Shown in pieces: positions 43,801-51,740 of a stretch of DNA of 64,000 bases. The number at the start of each line of letters is the position of its first letter. Position 1 is the first letter of the stretch. The notes under the pieces were generated by a model. It was not told the DNA's origin and ran no database searches. It was given only the letters and a program-made list of their open reading frames with translations. Source of the stretch: JBKPCD01 sp046727175 (GTDB taxonomy: Bacteria > Acidobacteriota > Vicinamibacteria > Vicinamibacterales > 2-12-FULL-66-21); contig JBKPCD010000144.1 of the NCBI GenBank assembly GCA_046727175.1, positions 1-64,000 of the forward strand. Reading direction: 5' to 3'. The position numbers and the translations under genes are program-made.

Positions 43801-44365
43801 CGATCAGCCGCACATCATGAACGCGATTGTCGTTTACGACGTGCCGTTCGGCGGCAGCAATCGCGTGCTGCGATCCATCGTGAGCGGCTGGCAGCTGTCC
43901 GGCATCACGCAATTCCGATCGGGACGTCCGCTCGGCTCGATTGGCGCGAGCTGCAACCTGCCGAGTGCCGGCACCTGCTATGCCGACTTCAATCCGAGCT
44001 TCTCGGGCCCTGTGCGGATCAACGGCGACTACGGCGACGGTGACGTGCTCGGAGCGAATCCGCCGTCGTACATCGATCGCGACGCCTTCGTTTCTCCGGC
44101 AGCGTTCACGTTCGGCAACACGCCGCGGACGCTCGCGTTCGGATTGAGGAACCCGAACGTGTGGAATCAGGATCTCGCCGTGCGGCGCACGTTCCACGTA
44201 GCGGGGACCGTCAAGCTCCGTCTGGGCGCCGAAGTCTTCAACGTGTTCAACACAGTCGTCTTCGGCGGGATTCAGACGAACATCACCAATGCGAACTTCG
44301 GGCGCGTCAGCTCGCAAACCAACGCGCCGCGCGTTGGACAGTTGACAGTCAAGGTCGACTTCTGA
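40805..44365 (+). CDS. TonB-dependent receptor-like outer-membrane protein (Oar/CarboxypepD_reg type)
   Basis: ATG 40805 has an excellent AGGAGGAG, giving 1186 aa. The signal peptide is unusual. A 33-residue, very Arg-rich n-region (KPSRGASPRRTTHRRRSRGP) encoded by a dispersed repeat precedes a normal hydrophobic core (FLARLIALIALMSVALPARP) and cleavage at AAA-QIGGSG. A carboxypeptidase-regulatory domain (SIQGTVLDPSGAALPGATVT ... GVYALSPLPPGEYKVTVTLD), plug region (NDTYVEGVPITNSVVQGEGR; GASNYVVKSGTNQWRGSGFE) and barrel follow. The end GQLTVKVDF has the terminal Phe. It shares the overall layout of the receptor at 2638-6042. The substrate is unknown. A GC hairpin terminator follows. Confidence 0.88.
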   Translation: MRIKPSRGASPRRTTHRRRSRGPVVAAPLRRGAFLARLIALIALMSVALPARPAAAQIGGSGSIQGTVLDPSGAALPGATVTATNVATGVETTRATTDAGVYALSPLPPGEYKVTVTLDGFQTFVQEHVIVDALAVVGLNPKLTVGGVTQEVTVSAQPLQLSTADARLGQTIRNEVYTSLPLVMNTGGPRDPTAFMFLMPGVQSVGRWGNVMGGQDFTNDTYVEGVPITNSVVQGEGRNLSFGISVEAVDQFQVETSGTAVMYNGQGASNYVVKSGTNQWRGSGFEFFRNKALDARPFFAAAKPDDDQHEYGFTLGGPIRKNRMFVFVAYDGYRDRRQTPTTLVSIPTAAQRNGDFSALPVAIYDPSTTRPNPNGTGFIRDPFPGNIIPADRISPISRYFQSFLPSPTNAALQNNYLGGNLPIGFDNRNVTIKVDWHPSARHQASVLFAHGKRSQATPFRGGTNPQTYLPLPYTETRLVEEIPTTAQVKHTYVMRSSMLNQFSVGFSRLAVPIANATIDGRYPQQAGLRGLPPGEADSSFPEIAFAGPNPPTQWRGTDARAFTEYLNNYTLQDNVQWLHGKHAVTFGFQAQRMDANERERTYGSLATFGFSNVQTAGFASNGTLLTTTGSSYASFLLGELNATNVIEDSQVATSGRFYTYAWWAQDDYKVTPRLALNLGLRYDILKPYSEVYDRWSFLNATLPNPVASGYGGAIQFAGSGDASCHCQTPIATYYGAIGPRIGAAYSLNSRLVLRGSYGTMYSRRGAVGGRAGARNGTGTLGFSANASFPSPDGFTPAYNWTNGVPSYAKPPFFDPGLNAGFTTTIPTGGGVTYGDPEIGGRPPRYQNWNGGVQYALTPTMSVGVAYAGSHGDFLGGSGRGYWSNQLDPKYLALGNLLQQRASAATIAAALAIVPDVRLPFANFSGTIAQMLRPFPQYSGVTDVYGDVASSNYHSLQLTLEQRRLKGVVVNFNYTYSRTEDNLAWRSGYLIDQDWAVGVNDQPHIMNAIVVYDVPFGGSNRVLRSIVSGWQLSGITQFRSGRPLGSIGASCNLPSAGTCYADFNPSFSGPVRINGDYGDGDVLGANPPSYIDRDAFVSPAAFTFGNTPRTLAFGLRNPNVWNQDLAVRRTFHVAGTVKLRLGAEVFNVFNTVVFGGIQTNITNANFGRVSSQTNAPRVGQLTVKVDF
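40824..40871. repeat. Dispersed GC-rich repeat inside the receptor signal-peptide region, copy 2
   Basis: ggggggcttcgccccgccgg followed by accacccatcgccgtcgctc and gcgggga. The same unit is upstream of the gene at 62999 (62934-62969). Here it encodes residues ~7-22 of the receptor precursor. Confidence 0.75.
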
Positions 44366-44380
44366 CCAGACCGTGGGTTC

Positions 44381-44406
44381 GGGAGCCGTCGCGCCGGGCG
44401 GCTCCC
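44381..44406 (+). terminator. GC hairpin after the receptor gene
   Basis: A perfect 8-bp stem (gggagccg / cggctccc) with a 10-base loop begins 15 bases after the TGA. There is no U-tract, so it may be a weak or processing terminator. Confidence 0.55.
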
Positions 44407-44635
44407 CCCGACTGACAGAATTGTGCGTACGCTGCCAGATTCTGCTGATTATCTCCGGTTTTTGCGCTCATTCCGGCGCCCTCACCGTCGCTTTAAATGT
44501 CCATGAACTGCTGAGAAAGATTCTGCGTGCCGGATCTGGCAGTCGGTTTGAAGGGACATCAGTCACGTTCGATGTCGGCCATCTGATTCTGGACGCCGAG
44601 CATCATCACCCGGCGACCCACGAGCTCGGGGGAGT
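44407..44635. other. Leader region of the acyltransferase gene
   Basis: It contains gccagattctgctg (44430-44443) and, further on, agattctgcgtgccggatct with a partial inverted relation (gccagat/atctggc). No gene is recognised. The acyltransferase promoter is expected here. Confidence 0.35.
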
Positions 44636-45556
44636 ATGGTTACGACCTTTCCGAGTGGCGACGGTCCCAAACCGACCGCGCGGAGTTTGCGCGGTGAGGT
44701 GGGAGAACGCACACTCGACACGGACGGTGAGACGGACGTAAGGTTGCTTCGAGCGCGTATGCCCCCCGGCGGCGGTCCCGACCCCGGTTCCAATCTATCG
44801 GCCGTTTACGACGAACATTTCAGCGTCGTCCCCGCGAACACGCCCGACCTTCTCGACGCCGCGTACGCGCTGCGATATCAGGTCTACTGCGTGGAACACG
44901 CGTTCGAGGATCCGGCGCAGCAAACGGGCGACCGCGAGAGGGACCACTACGACGCGCACTCGGTCCACGCCGTGCTCGTGTCGAAACGAACCGGCGCGGT
45001 CGTCGGGTGTGTTCGTCTGATTCTTCCAGCCACGGGTCTAGGCGATCCAGGGAGTGCTCGTGCGCCTTTCGCCAACAGCGACCAAGCTCTGCCGATACGA
45101 CGTCTTTTGAGCGCCCAGGATCGCCAACGGCTCGATACGTACCCGCGAGAGCGAACAGCGGAAATCTCCCGCTACGCGATCTCCAAGATGTTCAGGCGCC
45201 GCGAGGGAGAAAGCCTGTACGCCGACGTGCACATGGGCGACCTTCAGGCCAACGATGCCCGCCGCCTCGCGCCGCACGTGAGCCTCGGACTCATCAGGGG
45301 CGTGGGCAAGCTGGCCGCGTATCACGGGATCACCAACGTCTGCGCGGCGATGGCGCCTCCACTCCTGCGGCTGCTCGAGCGCTTCGGTCTCGTGTTCGAG
45401 CGGCTCGGCCCAGCGATCGAGTATCACGGCCTGCGGCAGCCGTGCATCGCGAATTGCGAAGCGCTCCTCGCGGGCCTGGAGCACCGCAATCCGGATTATT
45501 ACCGTGTTGTTGCGAAGGAATACCGCGGAGTGAGCGTTCCGAAGCCCGCGAATTAG
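44636..45556 (+). CDS. PEP-CTERM/exosortase system-associated acyltransferase
   Basis: The protein is up to 306 aa. ATG 44636 follows GGGGGAG but with very short spacing. ATG 44760 is an alternative that drops a disordered leader. From ~residue 58, YDEHFSVVPANTPDLLDAAY then ALRYQVYCVEHAFEDP matches the family of N-acyltransferases linked to PEP-CTERM/exosortase systems, distant relatives of acyl-homoserine-lactone synthases. Later conserved parts are AVVGCVRLILPATG, TAEISRYAISKMFRRREGES and NCEALLAGLEHRNPDYY. The family is thought to serve exopolysaccharide-linked protein sorting, reaction unknown. I found no exosortase or PEP-CTERM target in the window, so the gene is orphaned here. A hairpin terminator follows. 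Confidence 0.85.
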   Translation: MVTTFPSGDGPKPTARSLRGEVGERTLDTDGETDVRLLRARMPPGGGPDPGSNLSAVYDEHFSVVPANTPDLLDAAYALRYQVYCVEHAFEDPAQQTGDRERDHYDAHSVHAVLVSKRTGAVVGCVRLILPATGLGDPGSARAPFANSDQALPIRRLLSAQDRQRLDTYPRERTAEISRYAISKMFRRREGESLYADVHMGDLQANDARRLAPHVSLGLIRGVGKLAAYHGITNVCAAMAPPLLRLLERFGLVFERLGPAIEYHGLRQPCIANCEALLAGLEHRNPDYYRVVAKEYRGVSVPKPAN

Positions 45557-45561
45557 TCAGG

Positions 45562-45601
45562 CTCTGGGCTCACGGCTTTGGGCCGCGCCAAGAGCCCAGA
45601 G
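45562..45601 (+). terminator. Hairpin terminator after the acyltransferase
   Basis: ctctgggctc (45562-45571) and gagcccagag (45592-45601) form a perfect 10-bp stem five bases after the TAG. The following tcttcag has a short U content only. The gagccc/gggctc words place it in the same style as the word hairpins elsewhere. Confidence 0.6.
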
Positions 45602-45643
45602 TCTTCAGCCGAAAGCCTTGTTCGATCCCCACATCGGCGTAGA

Positions 45644-47848
45644 ATGCGCCACATGGCGCATCCATGGTCTCGCCGCGATTTTCTCGAGATCACCACTGCC
45701 GCCGGCGCATTCGCGTCGCTTGGCGCTCCTCGCGCGCCGGCGATCGGTGCCGCGACAGCGGCGGCACAGACGCCCGGCGCGGAAGGCTGGTTCGACACGC
45801 CGATGCGCTGGGTGCAGCTCACGCTCGTCGAGAACGATCCCGGCCGCTTCGACCCGCAGTTCTGGCTCGATTACTTTCGCCGGCTCCACGCCGACGCGGC
45901 CACGCTCAGCGCCGGCGGGATCGTCGCCTACTATCCCACGGACATTCCCCTGCATCATCGAAGCGCGTGGTTGGGGACGAGCGATCCGTTCGGGGCGCTC
46001 GTTGCCGGCTGCCGCGCGCTCGGGATGCGCGTCGTCGCGCGAACGGATCCGCATGCGGTTCGTGAGGACGTCCGCGTCGCGCACCCGGATTGGATTGCGG
46101 TCACGCGAAGCGGCGAGCCGCTGCGGCATTGGGCCAATCGCGATCTCTGGGTGACCTGCGCGCTCGGCCCGTACAACTTCGATTTCATGGACCAGGTCCA
46201 TCGCGAGATCGTGTCGAAGTACAAGGTCGACGGGATCTTCTCGAACCGCTGGGCGCCGCAGGGAGGCGACTGTTTCTGCGTTCACTGCCAGGAGAACTTC
46301 AGGAACGCGACCGGCGGCGAGCTCCCGCGTACGACTGACGCGCGGGATCCGGCGCGGCGCCGATTCATCGAGTGGCGCAAGGCACGGCTGACCGATCTCT
46401 GGAAGCGCTGGGACGCGACGGTGCGCGCGGCAAACCCCGAAGCGCGGTTCATTCCGAACGGGCCGCCGGATCTGAAGACGGCGGGCGAGCTCGCTGCGAT
46501 TCAGTTCACGGACAATCAAGCGCGCCGCGGGCTCAGTCCGCCCTGGGCAAATGGCCGGCGAGCGAAGGAGTACCGGTCGGTGATGGGCCGTCGACCGATT
46601 GGCGGCATCTTCAGCGTTGGCCTCGAAGAGCCATACCGGTGGAAAGACTCGGTCCAGAGCGAACCCGAGATTCGGCTGTGGGTCGCCGAAGGCACGGCAA
46701 ATGGCATGCGCCCCTGGGTGACGAAGTTCTCCGGCGTGTTGTACGACAAGCGCTGGCTGCCTGCGGTCGAACGGATGTATCAATGGCACTTCAGTCACGA
46801 GCGATATCTCCGCAACGAGGCTGCGCTCGCGCGCGTTGCCCTGCTTCACTCCGAGCAGACGGCGACCTACTATCCCGGCATCACACAAGGCGATCGTCAC
46901 GAAGATCACATGCTCGGGATGTACCACGCGCTCGTCGAGGCCCGAGTGCCGTTCGAGTTCGTGCACGAGGCGTTCCTCACGCCGGAACGGCTCGACCCGT
47001 TCAGGCTATTGATCCTCGCGGACGCGGCGGCGCTGTCCGACCCGCAGTGCGACGCCATCCGTCAGTACGTCAAACGTGGCGGGAGCATCCTCGCGACGTT
47101 TGCCACATCGTTGTTCGACGAAACCGGCCAACGTCGATCCGACTTCGGGCTCGCTGATCTGTTCGGGGTGTCGTTCGGCGGGCGAATCGAGGGGCCGATG
47201 CAGAACTCGTATCTGAGCCTCGACGAGGAGGGTGCGGGACGACGTCACCCGCTCCTCGACGGGTTCGAGGACGCGTCGCGGATCATTAACGGCGTGTTCC
47301 GCATCGAGGTAAAGCCGACCCGAGACTTTCCGTCTCCGATCACCCTTATCCCGACGTATCCCGATCTTCCGATGGAGGACGTGTATCCACGCGTGCCGCA
47401 TACCGACACGCGCGAGGTGTACCTGACCCAGGCAGGTCAGAGTCGCGTCATCTATATACCGTGGGACATCGATCGGACGTTCTGGGAAGTCATGTCGGTC
47501 GACCACGGCCGGCTGTTGCGCAATGCCGTGAAATGGGCGGTGAACGAAACGGCTCCTGTCGAGATCGACGGCCCGGGGCTGCTCGACGTCACGATCTGGC
47601 GGCAGCGCGCCTCGATGACGGTACACCTCGTCAACCTGACGAATCCGATGATGATGAAGGGACCGCTGCGTGAGGTGATCCCGATCGGACCGTTTCATGC
47701 GCGAATCCGAATTCCTTCGGGAACCAAGCCGAAGAGCGTGCGGCTGCTGACAGCAGGAACATCGGCGCGCCTCGAAGAAGCAGGAGGAGTGGTCACGTTG
47801 ACGGTGCCGTCAGTGGACGTTCACGAAGTAATAGCGATCGACTTGTGA
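45644..47848 (+). CDS. GHL6-type putative glycoside hydrolase with beta-galactosidase trimerisation-like domain, Tat-exported
   Basis: The start is ATG 45644 or 45653, giving ~734 aa. MAHPWSRRDFLEITTAAGAF is a twin-arginine signal. Residues ~60-400 form a TIM barrel of the hypothetical-glycosyl-hydrolase-6 type (RWVQLTLVENDPGRFDPQFW, HRSAWLGTSDPFGALVAGCR, YKVDGIFSNRWAPQGGDCFC, VHCQENFRNATG). A flavodoxin-like GATase-type domain resembling the GH42 trimerisation domain follows (FEFVHEAFLTPERLDPFRLL, ILADAAALSDPQCDAIRQYV). A C-terminal beta-sandwich ends the protein. It probably acts on an exogenous glycoside, perhaps a fucoside or galactoside. No activity is established for the group. The candidate catalytic acids are in DGIFSNR and PNGPPDLKTAG regions. 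Confidence 0.78.
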   Translation: MRHMAHPWSRRDFLEITTAAGAFASLGAPRAPAIGAATAAAQTPGAEGWFDTPMRWVQLTLVENDPGRFDPQFWLDYFRRLHADAATLSAGGIVAYYPTDIPLHHRSAWLGTSDPFGALVAGCRALGMRVVARTDPHAVREDVRVAHPDWIAVTRSGEPLRHWANRDLWVTCALGPYNFDFMDQVHREIVSKYKVDGIFSNRWAPQGGDCFCVHCQENFRNATGGELPRTTDARDPARRRFIEWRKARLTDLWKRWDATVRAANPEARFIPNGPPDLKTAGELAAIQFTDNQARRGLSPPWANGRRAKEYRSVMGRRPIGGIFSVGLEEPYRWKDSVQSEPEIRLWVAEGTANGMRPWVTKFSGVLYDKRWLPAVERMYQWHFSHERYLRNEAALARVALLHSEQTATYYPGITQGDRHEDHMLGMYHALVEARVPFEFVHEAFLTPERLDPFRLLILADAAALSDPQCDAIRQYVKRGGSILATFATSLFDETGQRRSDFGLADLFGVSFGGRIEGPMQNSYLSLDEEGAGRRHPLLDGFEDASRIINGVFRIEVKPTRDFPSPITLIPTYPDLPMEDVYPRVPHTDTREVYLTQAGQSRVIYIPWDIDRTFWEVMSVDHGRLLRNAVKWAVNETAPVEIDGPGLLDVTIWRQRASMTVHLVNLTNPMMMKGPLREVIPIGPFHARIRIPSGTKPKSVRLLTAGTSARLEEAGGVVTLTVPSVDVHEVIAIDL

Positions 47849-47860
47849 TGGCACCGCTTG

Positions 47861-47940
47861 ACAGGAGACCAGGAGATCAGGAGGACATCTTCTGGAACTC
47901 TTGTTGTTGGCCTTCGTGGCCTTGGTGGTCTTCGTGCGGT
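47861..47940. repeat. caggagatc and ccttcgtgg words
   Basis: acaggagaccaggagatcag plus gaggacatc repeats the caggagatc word also used at 21003, 31374 and 62034. It is followed by ggccttcgtggccttggtgg plus tcttcgtgc, a second word family. No good inverted partner is present here, so this looks like a partial or decayed element between convergent genes. Confidence 0.5.
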
Positions 47941-47986
47941 CGCCGTCGGCGCGTGACTGTGAAAGTCCTTCGAGTTGCAGCACATG

Positions 47987-49420
47987 CTAGTGTGCGGACG
48001 GGTCGGGCCGATCGGTAATCTGCAGCCGGGCGCCCAAAAGACTGCGCGTGAGAGGTCCGCCGTCGAAAACGAGCTCGTGGAGCGCCGCTGTGACGTGACG
48101 ATCGTCGATCTCGCCATCATCGCGATCGTCGAGCGCGAGCAGCGCCGCTCGCCTCATCAACTCGCGCATGAAGGCCGCACTTGCTCCTGCGGTCTGTGCC
48201 ACGACCGCGTGCCACGACGTAACCGACACGTTCAATCCGCGCGCGTAGAGATCGATCAGACGCCGTCGGCACTCCGCATCGGGAAGCGGAATCTCAATGG
48301 CGAGATCGATCCGCCCCGGTCGCGACGCCAACGCCGGCTCGAGAATATCGGGCCGATTGGTGGTCAGCAGGAACAGCACATCGGCATCATCCTGCAATCC
48401 GTCCATCTGGTTCAGGAGCTCATAGAGGAGCGGATTGCACATCGTCGCGGGATGGGACCGCTGCTCCGCGATCAGGTCGACATCCTCCAGCAGCACGGTC
48501 GCCGGCTGCAGCACGCGAGCCATGGCACACGCCGGACGAAGCAGCCCGAGCTCGGGGCCGGCCAGCAGCAGGACCGTACGGTCGCGCATCTGCGACGAGA
48601 GATACATCGCGGTCAATGTCTTCCCCGTCCCGGGCGGGCCGTAGAGCAGCATTCCCCGGCGGAGGTGACGGCCGGCGGCACGCAGGCGATCGCGCAATTC
48701 CGCAAAACGAATCGTCTGCCGTTCGATCCGTTCCAGGAGACCCGCGGGGAGAATGATCTGATCGCGAGCGATTGTCGGGAGCCTGTGAAACTGTACGCTC
48801 AGCTCACCGTGACCTCCTTGCCCAAGCTGCAACACGCGGCTTCGATAAATGTTTCGCTCGCGCATCGCGCGCCTGATGGCAGCGAGCACACGGTCGGCGA
48901 CAGCTCGATCGCGCGCCATGACTTCTAGCGAAACCTGGCGACGATGGCCGAAATCGCTCGGACCGCGGAGCAGCAAGGCGATCCGCTCGTCGTCGTCGCG
49001 AATCAGATAGAGCCCGCGCTGAACGCAGGTCACGACCTCGCCCTCCTGCAGATCCAGGTTGACGTACTGGACCGGCCCGTCGGTGACGGCGGTCGGCGAG
49101 GCGGCACTCATCCGCGCGAGCAGCTGCGCGAACGTGATCTCCATCCACTGCACGTCGCTCGATACGCCGATGAGCTCCGCCGAACGGCCGTTCGACGCCA
49201 AGTACCTCTCTACGGCCAGGTGCAGGTTCGGATGCTCGTGTGCCTCGAAGGACTCCGTGACGATCGGGAAAGTCTTCACGTCGCCATCGAAATGCGCGAG
49301 GAGGGCACGCAACACCGACGGCGGCTCCGCCGATGCCTGGGCGGCTGCTTCCTGCAAAGACGTGAGAAACGCCGCGCCGAACGCTTTCATCGACTCCGGA
49401 TCGTTCTGATCGCCAACCAT
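47987..49420 (-). CDS. AAA+ ATPase (FtsH/BCS1-like module), unknown role
   Basis: The probable start is ATG 49420 (MVGDQNDPESMKAFGAAFLT), giving 477 aa. Residues ~1-230 form an uncharacterised N-terminal domain with no TM helix. The AAA+ module follows: Walker A LLYGPPGTGKTLTAMYLSSQ, Walker B ATVLLEDVDLIAE, sensor-1 LFLLTTNRPDILE and arginine-finger region ASRPGRIDLAIEIPLPD, all intact. No protease HExxH follows, so it is not FtsH itself. It resembles the stand-alone soluble AAA proteins used as remodellers. It is convergent with the GHL6 gene and divergent from the TolB-like gene. Function unknown. Confidence 0.85.
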   Translation of the reverse strand: MVGDQNDPESMKAFGAAFLTSLQEAAAQASAEPPSVLRALLAHFDGDVKTFPIVTESFEAHEHPNLHLAVERYLASNGRSAELIGVSSDVQWMEITFAQLLARMSAASPTAVTDGPVQYVNLDLQEGEVVTCVQRGLYLIRDDDERIALLLRGPSDFGHRRQVSLEVMARDRAVADRVLAAIRRAMRERNIYRSRVLQLGQGGHGELSVQFHRLPTIARDQIILPAGLLERIERQTIRFAELRDRLRAAGRHLRRGMLLYGPPGTGKTLTAMYLSSQMRDRTVLLLAGPELGLLRPACAMARVLQPATVLLEDVDLIAEQRSHPATMCNPLLYELLNQMDGLQDDADVLFLLTTNRPDILEPALASRPGRIDLAIEIPLPDAECRRRLIDLYARGLNVSVTSWHAVVAQTAGASAAFMRELMRRAALLALDDRDDGEIDDRHVTAALHELVFDGGPLTRSLLGARLQITDRPDPSAH

Positions 49421-49504
49421 ATGGTTCGCTCGAGAGCAGGTCCGAACGGGCAGTATAGGCCGGGTCTCGCCGATCGTGACCGTGATAACCTTCTCGCCGC
49501 ACAA

Positions 49505-49548
49505 CTAGCGAGGCTCCGCCTGAGACCGTCCAGGCTCCGCCTCGCTAG
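49505..49548. repeat. ctagcgagg inverted repeat with duplicated aggctccgcct
   Basis: ctagcgaggc and gcctcgctag form a 10-bp perfect inverted repeat enclosing two direct copies of aggctccgcct (49511-49521 and 49532-49542). It lies in the divergent gap upstream of the AAA gene. Confidence 0.55.
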
Positions 49549-49585
49549 ATTGCATCGCTTGATTACGCCGCGCTGCCGCGCGGAC

Positions 49586-49637
49586 GGCCTTGACCGAAAA
49601 CTTGACTCAAAAACTCAGATGCGAGTCGGTCAAGGCC
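49586..49637. promoter_or_regulatory. 12-bp perfect inverted repeat upstream of the TolB-like gene
   Basis: ggccttgaccga (49586-49597) and tcggtcaaggcc (49626-49637) are exact inverted copies with a 28-base spacer, ending 26 bases before the ATG. This could be a leader hairpin or a split operator. The spacer is AT-richer (aaaacttgactcaaaaactc). Confidence 0.5.
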
Positions 49638-49663
49638 TCTCGTCTCCAGCAACGGAGTGCGTC

Positions 49664-51232
49664 ATGAGGAACTCCTTCCTGTTCGGCTCGGTTGCTGCGT
49701 GTCTGTTCGCGGCATCGGCGATTCGCGCACGCGCCCTCGACGCGGAGCCGCTCGGCATCTTCACCGACCACGGCGACGTCGGCGTTCCGTCGACAATCGG
49801 CCCTGGCTCGTCGTCCTACGATCCGGTCGCGAAGACCTACACGATCATCGGCGGCGGCGAGAACATGTGGAGCTCCTCGGATCACTTCCATTACGTGTGG
49901 AAGAAGGTCTCGGGTGATCTGACGCTGGACGCAACGATCGAATTCGGCGAAGGCAGCGGCGCCGGCACCCCGGAACCTCATCGGAAGGCGTGCCTCGTCC
50001 TCCGTCAGACACTCGATCGCGACGCTGTCTACGCTGACGCCGCAACGCACGGCGACGGGCTGACGTCACTCCAGTGGCGCGACACAACCGGCGGTGCCAC
50101 CCACGAGGTGCAATCGGACGCGATCGGTCCGAAACGTATCCGGGTCGAGAAGCGCGGCATGTACGTGTCGATGTCGATTGCTGCGGCCGGAGAAGAGCTC
50201 CATCCGGCCGGTGGATCCGCGAAGGTCGAGCTCACGGGCGAGTTCTACGTCGGCCTCGCCGTCTCGGCGCACCACGCGGGCCGTCTCGAGAAAGTGACCT
50301 TCTCGGACGTTCAGCTGGGAACACCTCCTCCTGCAACCGGGGCGACCACCTTGATCAATACGCTCGAAACGATCAGCCTCCGATCGAAGGATCGTCGTGT
50401 CGCGTACGTCGTCACGCAGCCCGGCCGCATCGAAGCGCCGAACTGGTTCCCTGACGCGACGAACACGTTGTACTTCAACACCGGTGGCAAGCTGTACAAA
50501 GTACAGGCTGATCCGCCAGGTGCCGCTCGGAACTCCAACAGGGTGAGCGTCCCTCAGCCTGTCGACCTCGGCATTCTCACGCGGATCAACAATGACCACG
50601 GCGTGACGACCGATGGCAAGTTCTGGGCGATCAGCGATCAATCACAAACGATCAATGGCCAGCGGCCCTCCCTCATTTACACGGTTCCTGTCGGCGGCGG
50701 CCCAGCCAAACGCGTCACTGAACAGGGCCCATCGTATTTTCACGGCTGGTCGCCGGACGGAACGCGGCTCGCGTACTGCGCGCAGCGCAACGGTAACTTC
50801 GATGTGTATACGATCGCCGCGGACGGCGGGCCGGAGACGCGCCTGACGACCGCTGAGGGGAAAGACGATGGCCCCGAGTACTCACCCGACGGGCAGTACA
50901 TCTATTTCAACTCCGAGCGAAGCGGCGCGATGCAGATCTGGCGCATGAAGCCGGATGGCTCCCAGCAGGAGATGGTCACGAAAGACGACGGTGAAAACTG
51001 GTTTCCGCACATATCGCCGAACGGTCAAACGATGGTGTTCCTGACATATGAGAGGGGTGTGGGCGATCACCCCGAGAACAAGGACGTGATGCTGCGAGTC
51101 ATGGACCTCAGCACCGGAAAGCTCGATGTGCTCGCGAAGCTGTTCGGAGGTCAGGGCACGATCAACGTATCCTCGTGGTCGCCGAACAGTCAGTACCTCG
51201 CGTTCGTGAGTTACCAGATCGTGCCGCAGTGA
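49664..51232 (+). CDS. Exported TolB/WD40-like beta-propeller protein
   Basis: ATG 49664 with GGAG upstream gives 522 aa. Longer in-frame starts lie antisense to the AAA gene and are rejected. Signal peptide: FLFGSVAACLFAASAIRARA. Residues ~30-220 resemble a concanavalin-like DUF1349 domain (ENMWSSSDHFHYVWKKVSGD, RKACLVLRQTLDRDAVYADA). Residues ~240-520 are a TolB-type propeller with PD40 blades (GWSPDGTRLAYCAQRNGNFD, EYSPDGQYIYFNSERSGAMQ, HISPNGQTMVFLTYERGVGD). It is likely a periplasmic binding or scaffold protein. This pairing is common in Acidobacteriota and Bacteroidetes. A hairpin (51243-51262) follows the stop. Confidence 0.85.
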   Translation: MRNSFLFGSVAACLFAASAIRARALDAEPLGIFTDHGDVGVPSTIGPGSSSYDPVAKTYTIIGGGENMWSSSDHFHYVWKKVSGDLTLDATIEFGEGSGAGTPEPHRKACLVLRQTLDRDAVYADAATHGDGLTSLQWRDTTGGATHEVQSDAIGPKRIRVEKRGMYVSMSIAAAGEELHPAGGSAKVELTGEFYVGLAVSAHHAGRLEKVTFSDVQLGTPPPATGATTLINTLETISLRSKDRRVAYVVTQPGRIEAPNWFPDATNTLYFNTGGKLYKVQADPPGAARNSNRVSVPQPVDLGILTRINNDHGVTTDGKFWAISDQSQTINGQRPSLIYTVPVGGGPAKRVTEQGPSYFHGWSPDGTRLAYCAQRNGNFDVYTIAADGGPETRLTTAEGKDDGPEYSPDGQYIYFNSERSGAMQIWRMKPDGSQQEMVTKDDGENWFPHISPNGQTMVFLTYERGVGDHPENKDVMLRVMDLSTGKLDVLAKLFGGQGTINVSSWSPNSQYLAFVSYQIVPQ

Positions 51233-51242
51233 ATGACAGTGC

Positions 51243-51262
51243 GACGCGTGCGGCGACGCGTC
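51243..51262 (+). terminator. Short hairpin after the TolB-like gene
   Basis: gacgcgt and acgcgtc form a 7-bp stem with a 6-base loop, 11 bases after the TGA, followed by agtgatttct. Confidence 0.5.
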
Positions 51263-51740
51263 AGTGATTTCTACACGACTCACCTGTTTTTCGTCGCATG
51301 TTTCGAGGCCGCGAATCGAGTAATCCTTTCGCGGTCGCGTGACGACCGCTCGACGAACGCGCCACATTCCGACGAAACGCGATACACCTGAACGGCGCCT
51401 CGTGACACGCACGAATACAACTCAGCGTCGATCGCTCGGCACGAGCGTCCATCGGTGTCGATCTCGTGACGCTGGTACGTGCGTTGCTCCTTCGATGTGT
51501 ACTGAGACCGACAGGACGCGGTAATAAGAGTGCTTTTGCGAGCCCGGCTGGAGGAATTCGCGGGCTTGCGTGGTTTGGCGTGCGCGATTCCCACAAACGC
51601 TGAAGTTCGACTGACGAGCGAGCGTCTCGCGCGTACGCGCGTGTACGCACGCAAAGAGCAGCGGTCCGCGACCGGTGTGTCGTCCGCTCCCGAAAGCGTC
51701 CGCGTCCGTGAACGTGAAGACGGTCTCAGAGGAGGTTTAG
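51263..51740 (+). promoter_or_regulatory. Long non-coding leader of the Gln-rich/BON gene pair
   Basis: About 480 bases without a plausible gene precede the Gln-rich gene, which has a very strong ribosome site (cagaggaggtttag before ATG 51741). cgtctcgcgcgtacgcgcgt at 51623-51642 is locally palindromic. I could not place promoter boxes or a known riboswitch. The length of the leader plus the strong ribosome site suggest a regulated, well-expressed transcript. Confidence 0.35.

Noticed and set aside
48944..49663. N-terminal extension of the TolB-like ORF
   Set aside because: Runs antisense through the AAA gene. The signal peptide and ribosome site place the start at 49664.
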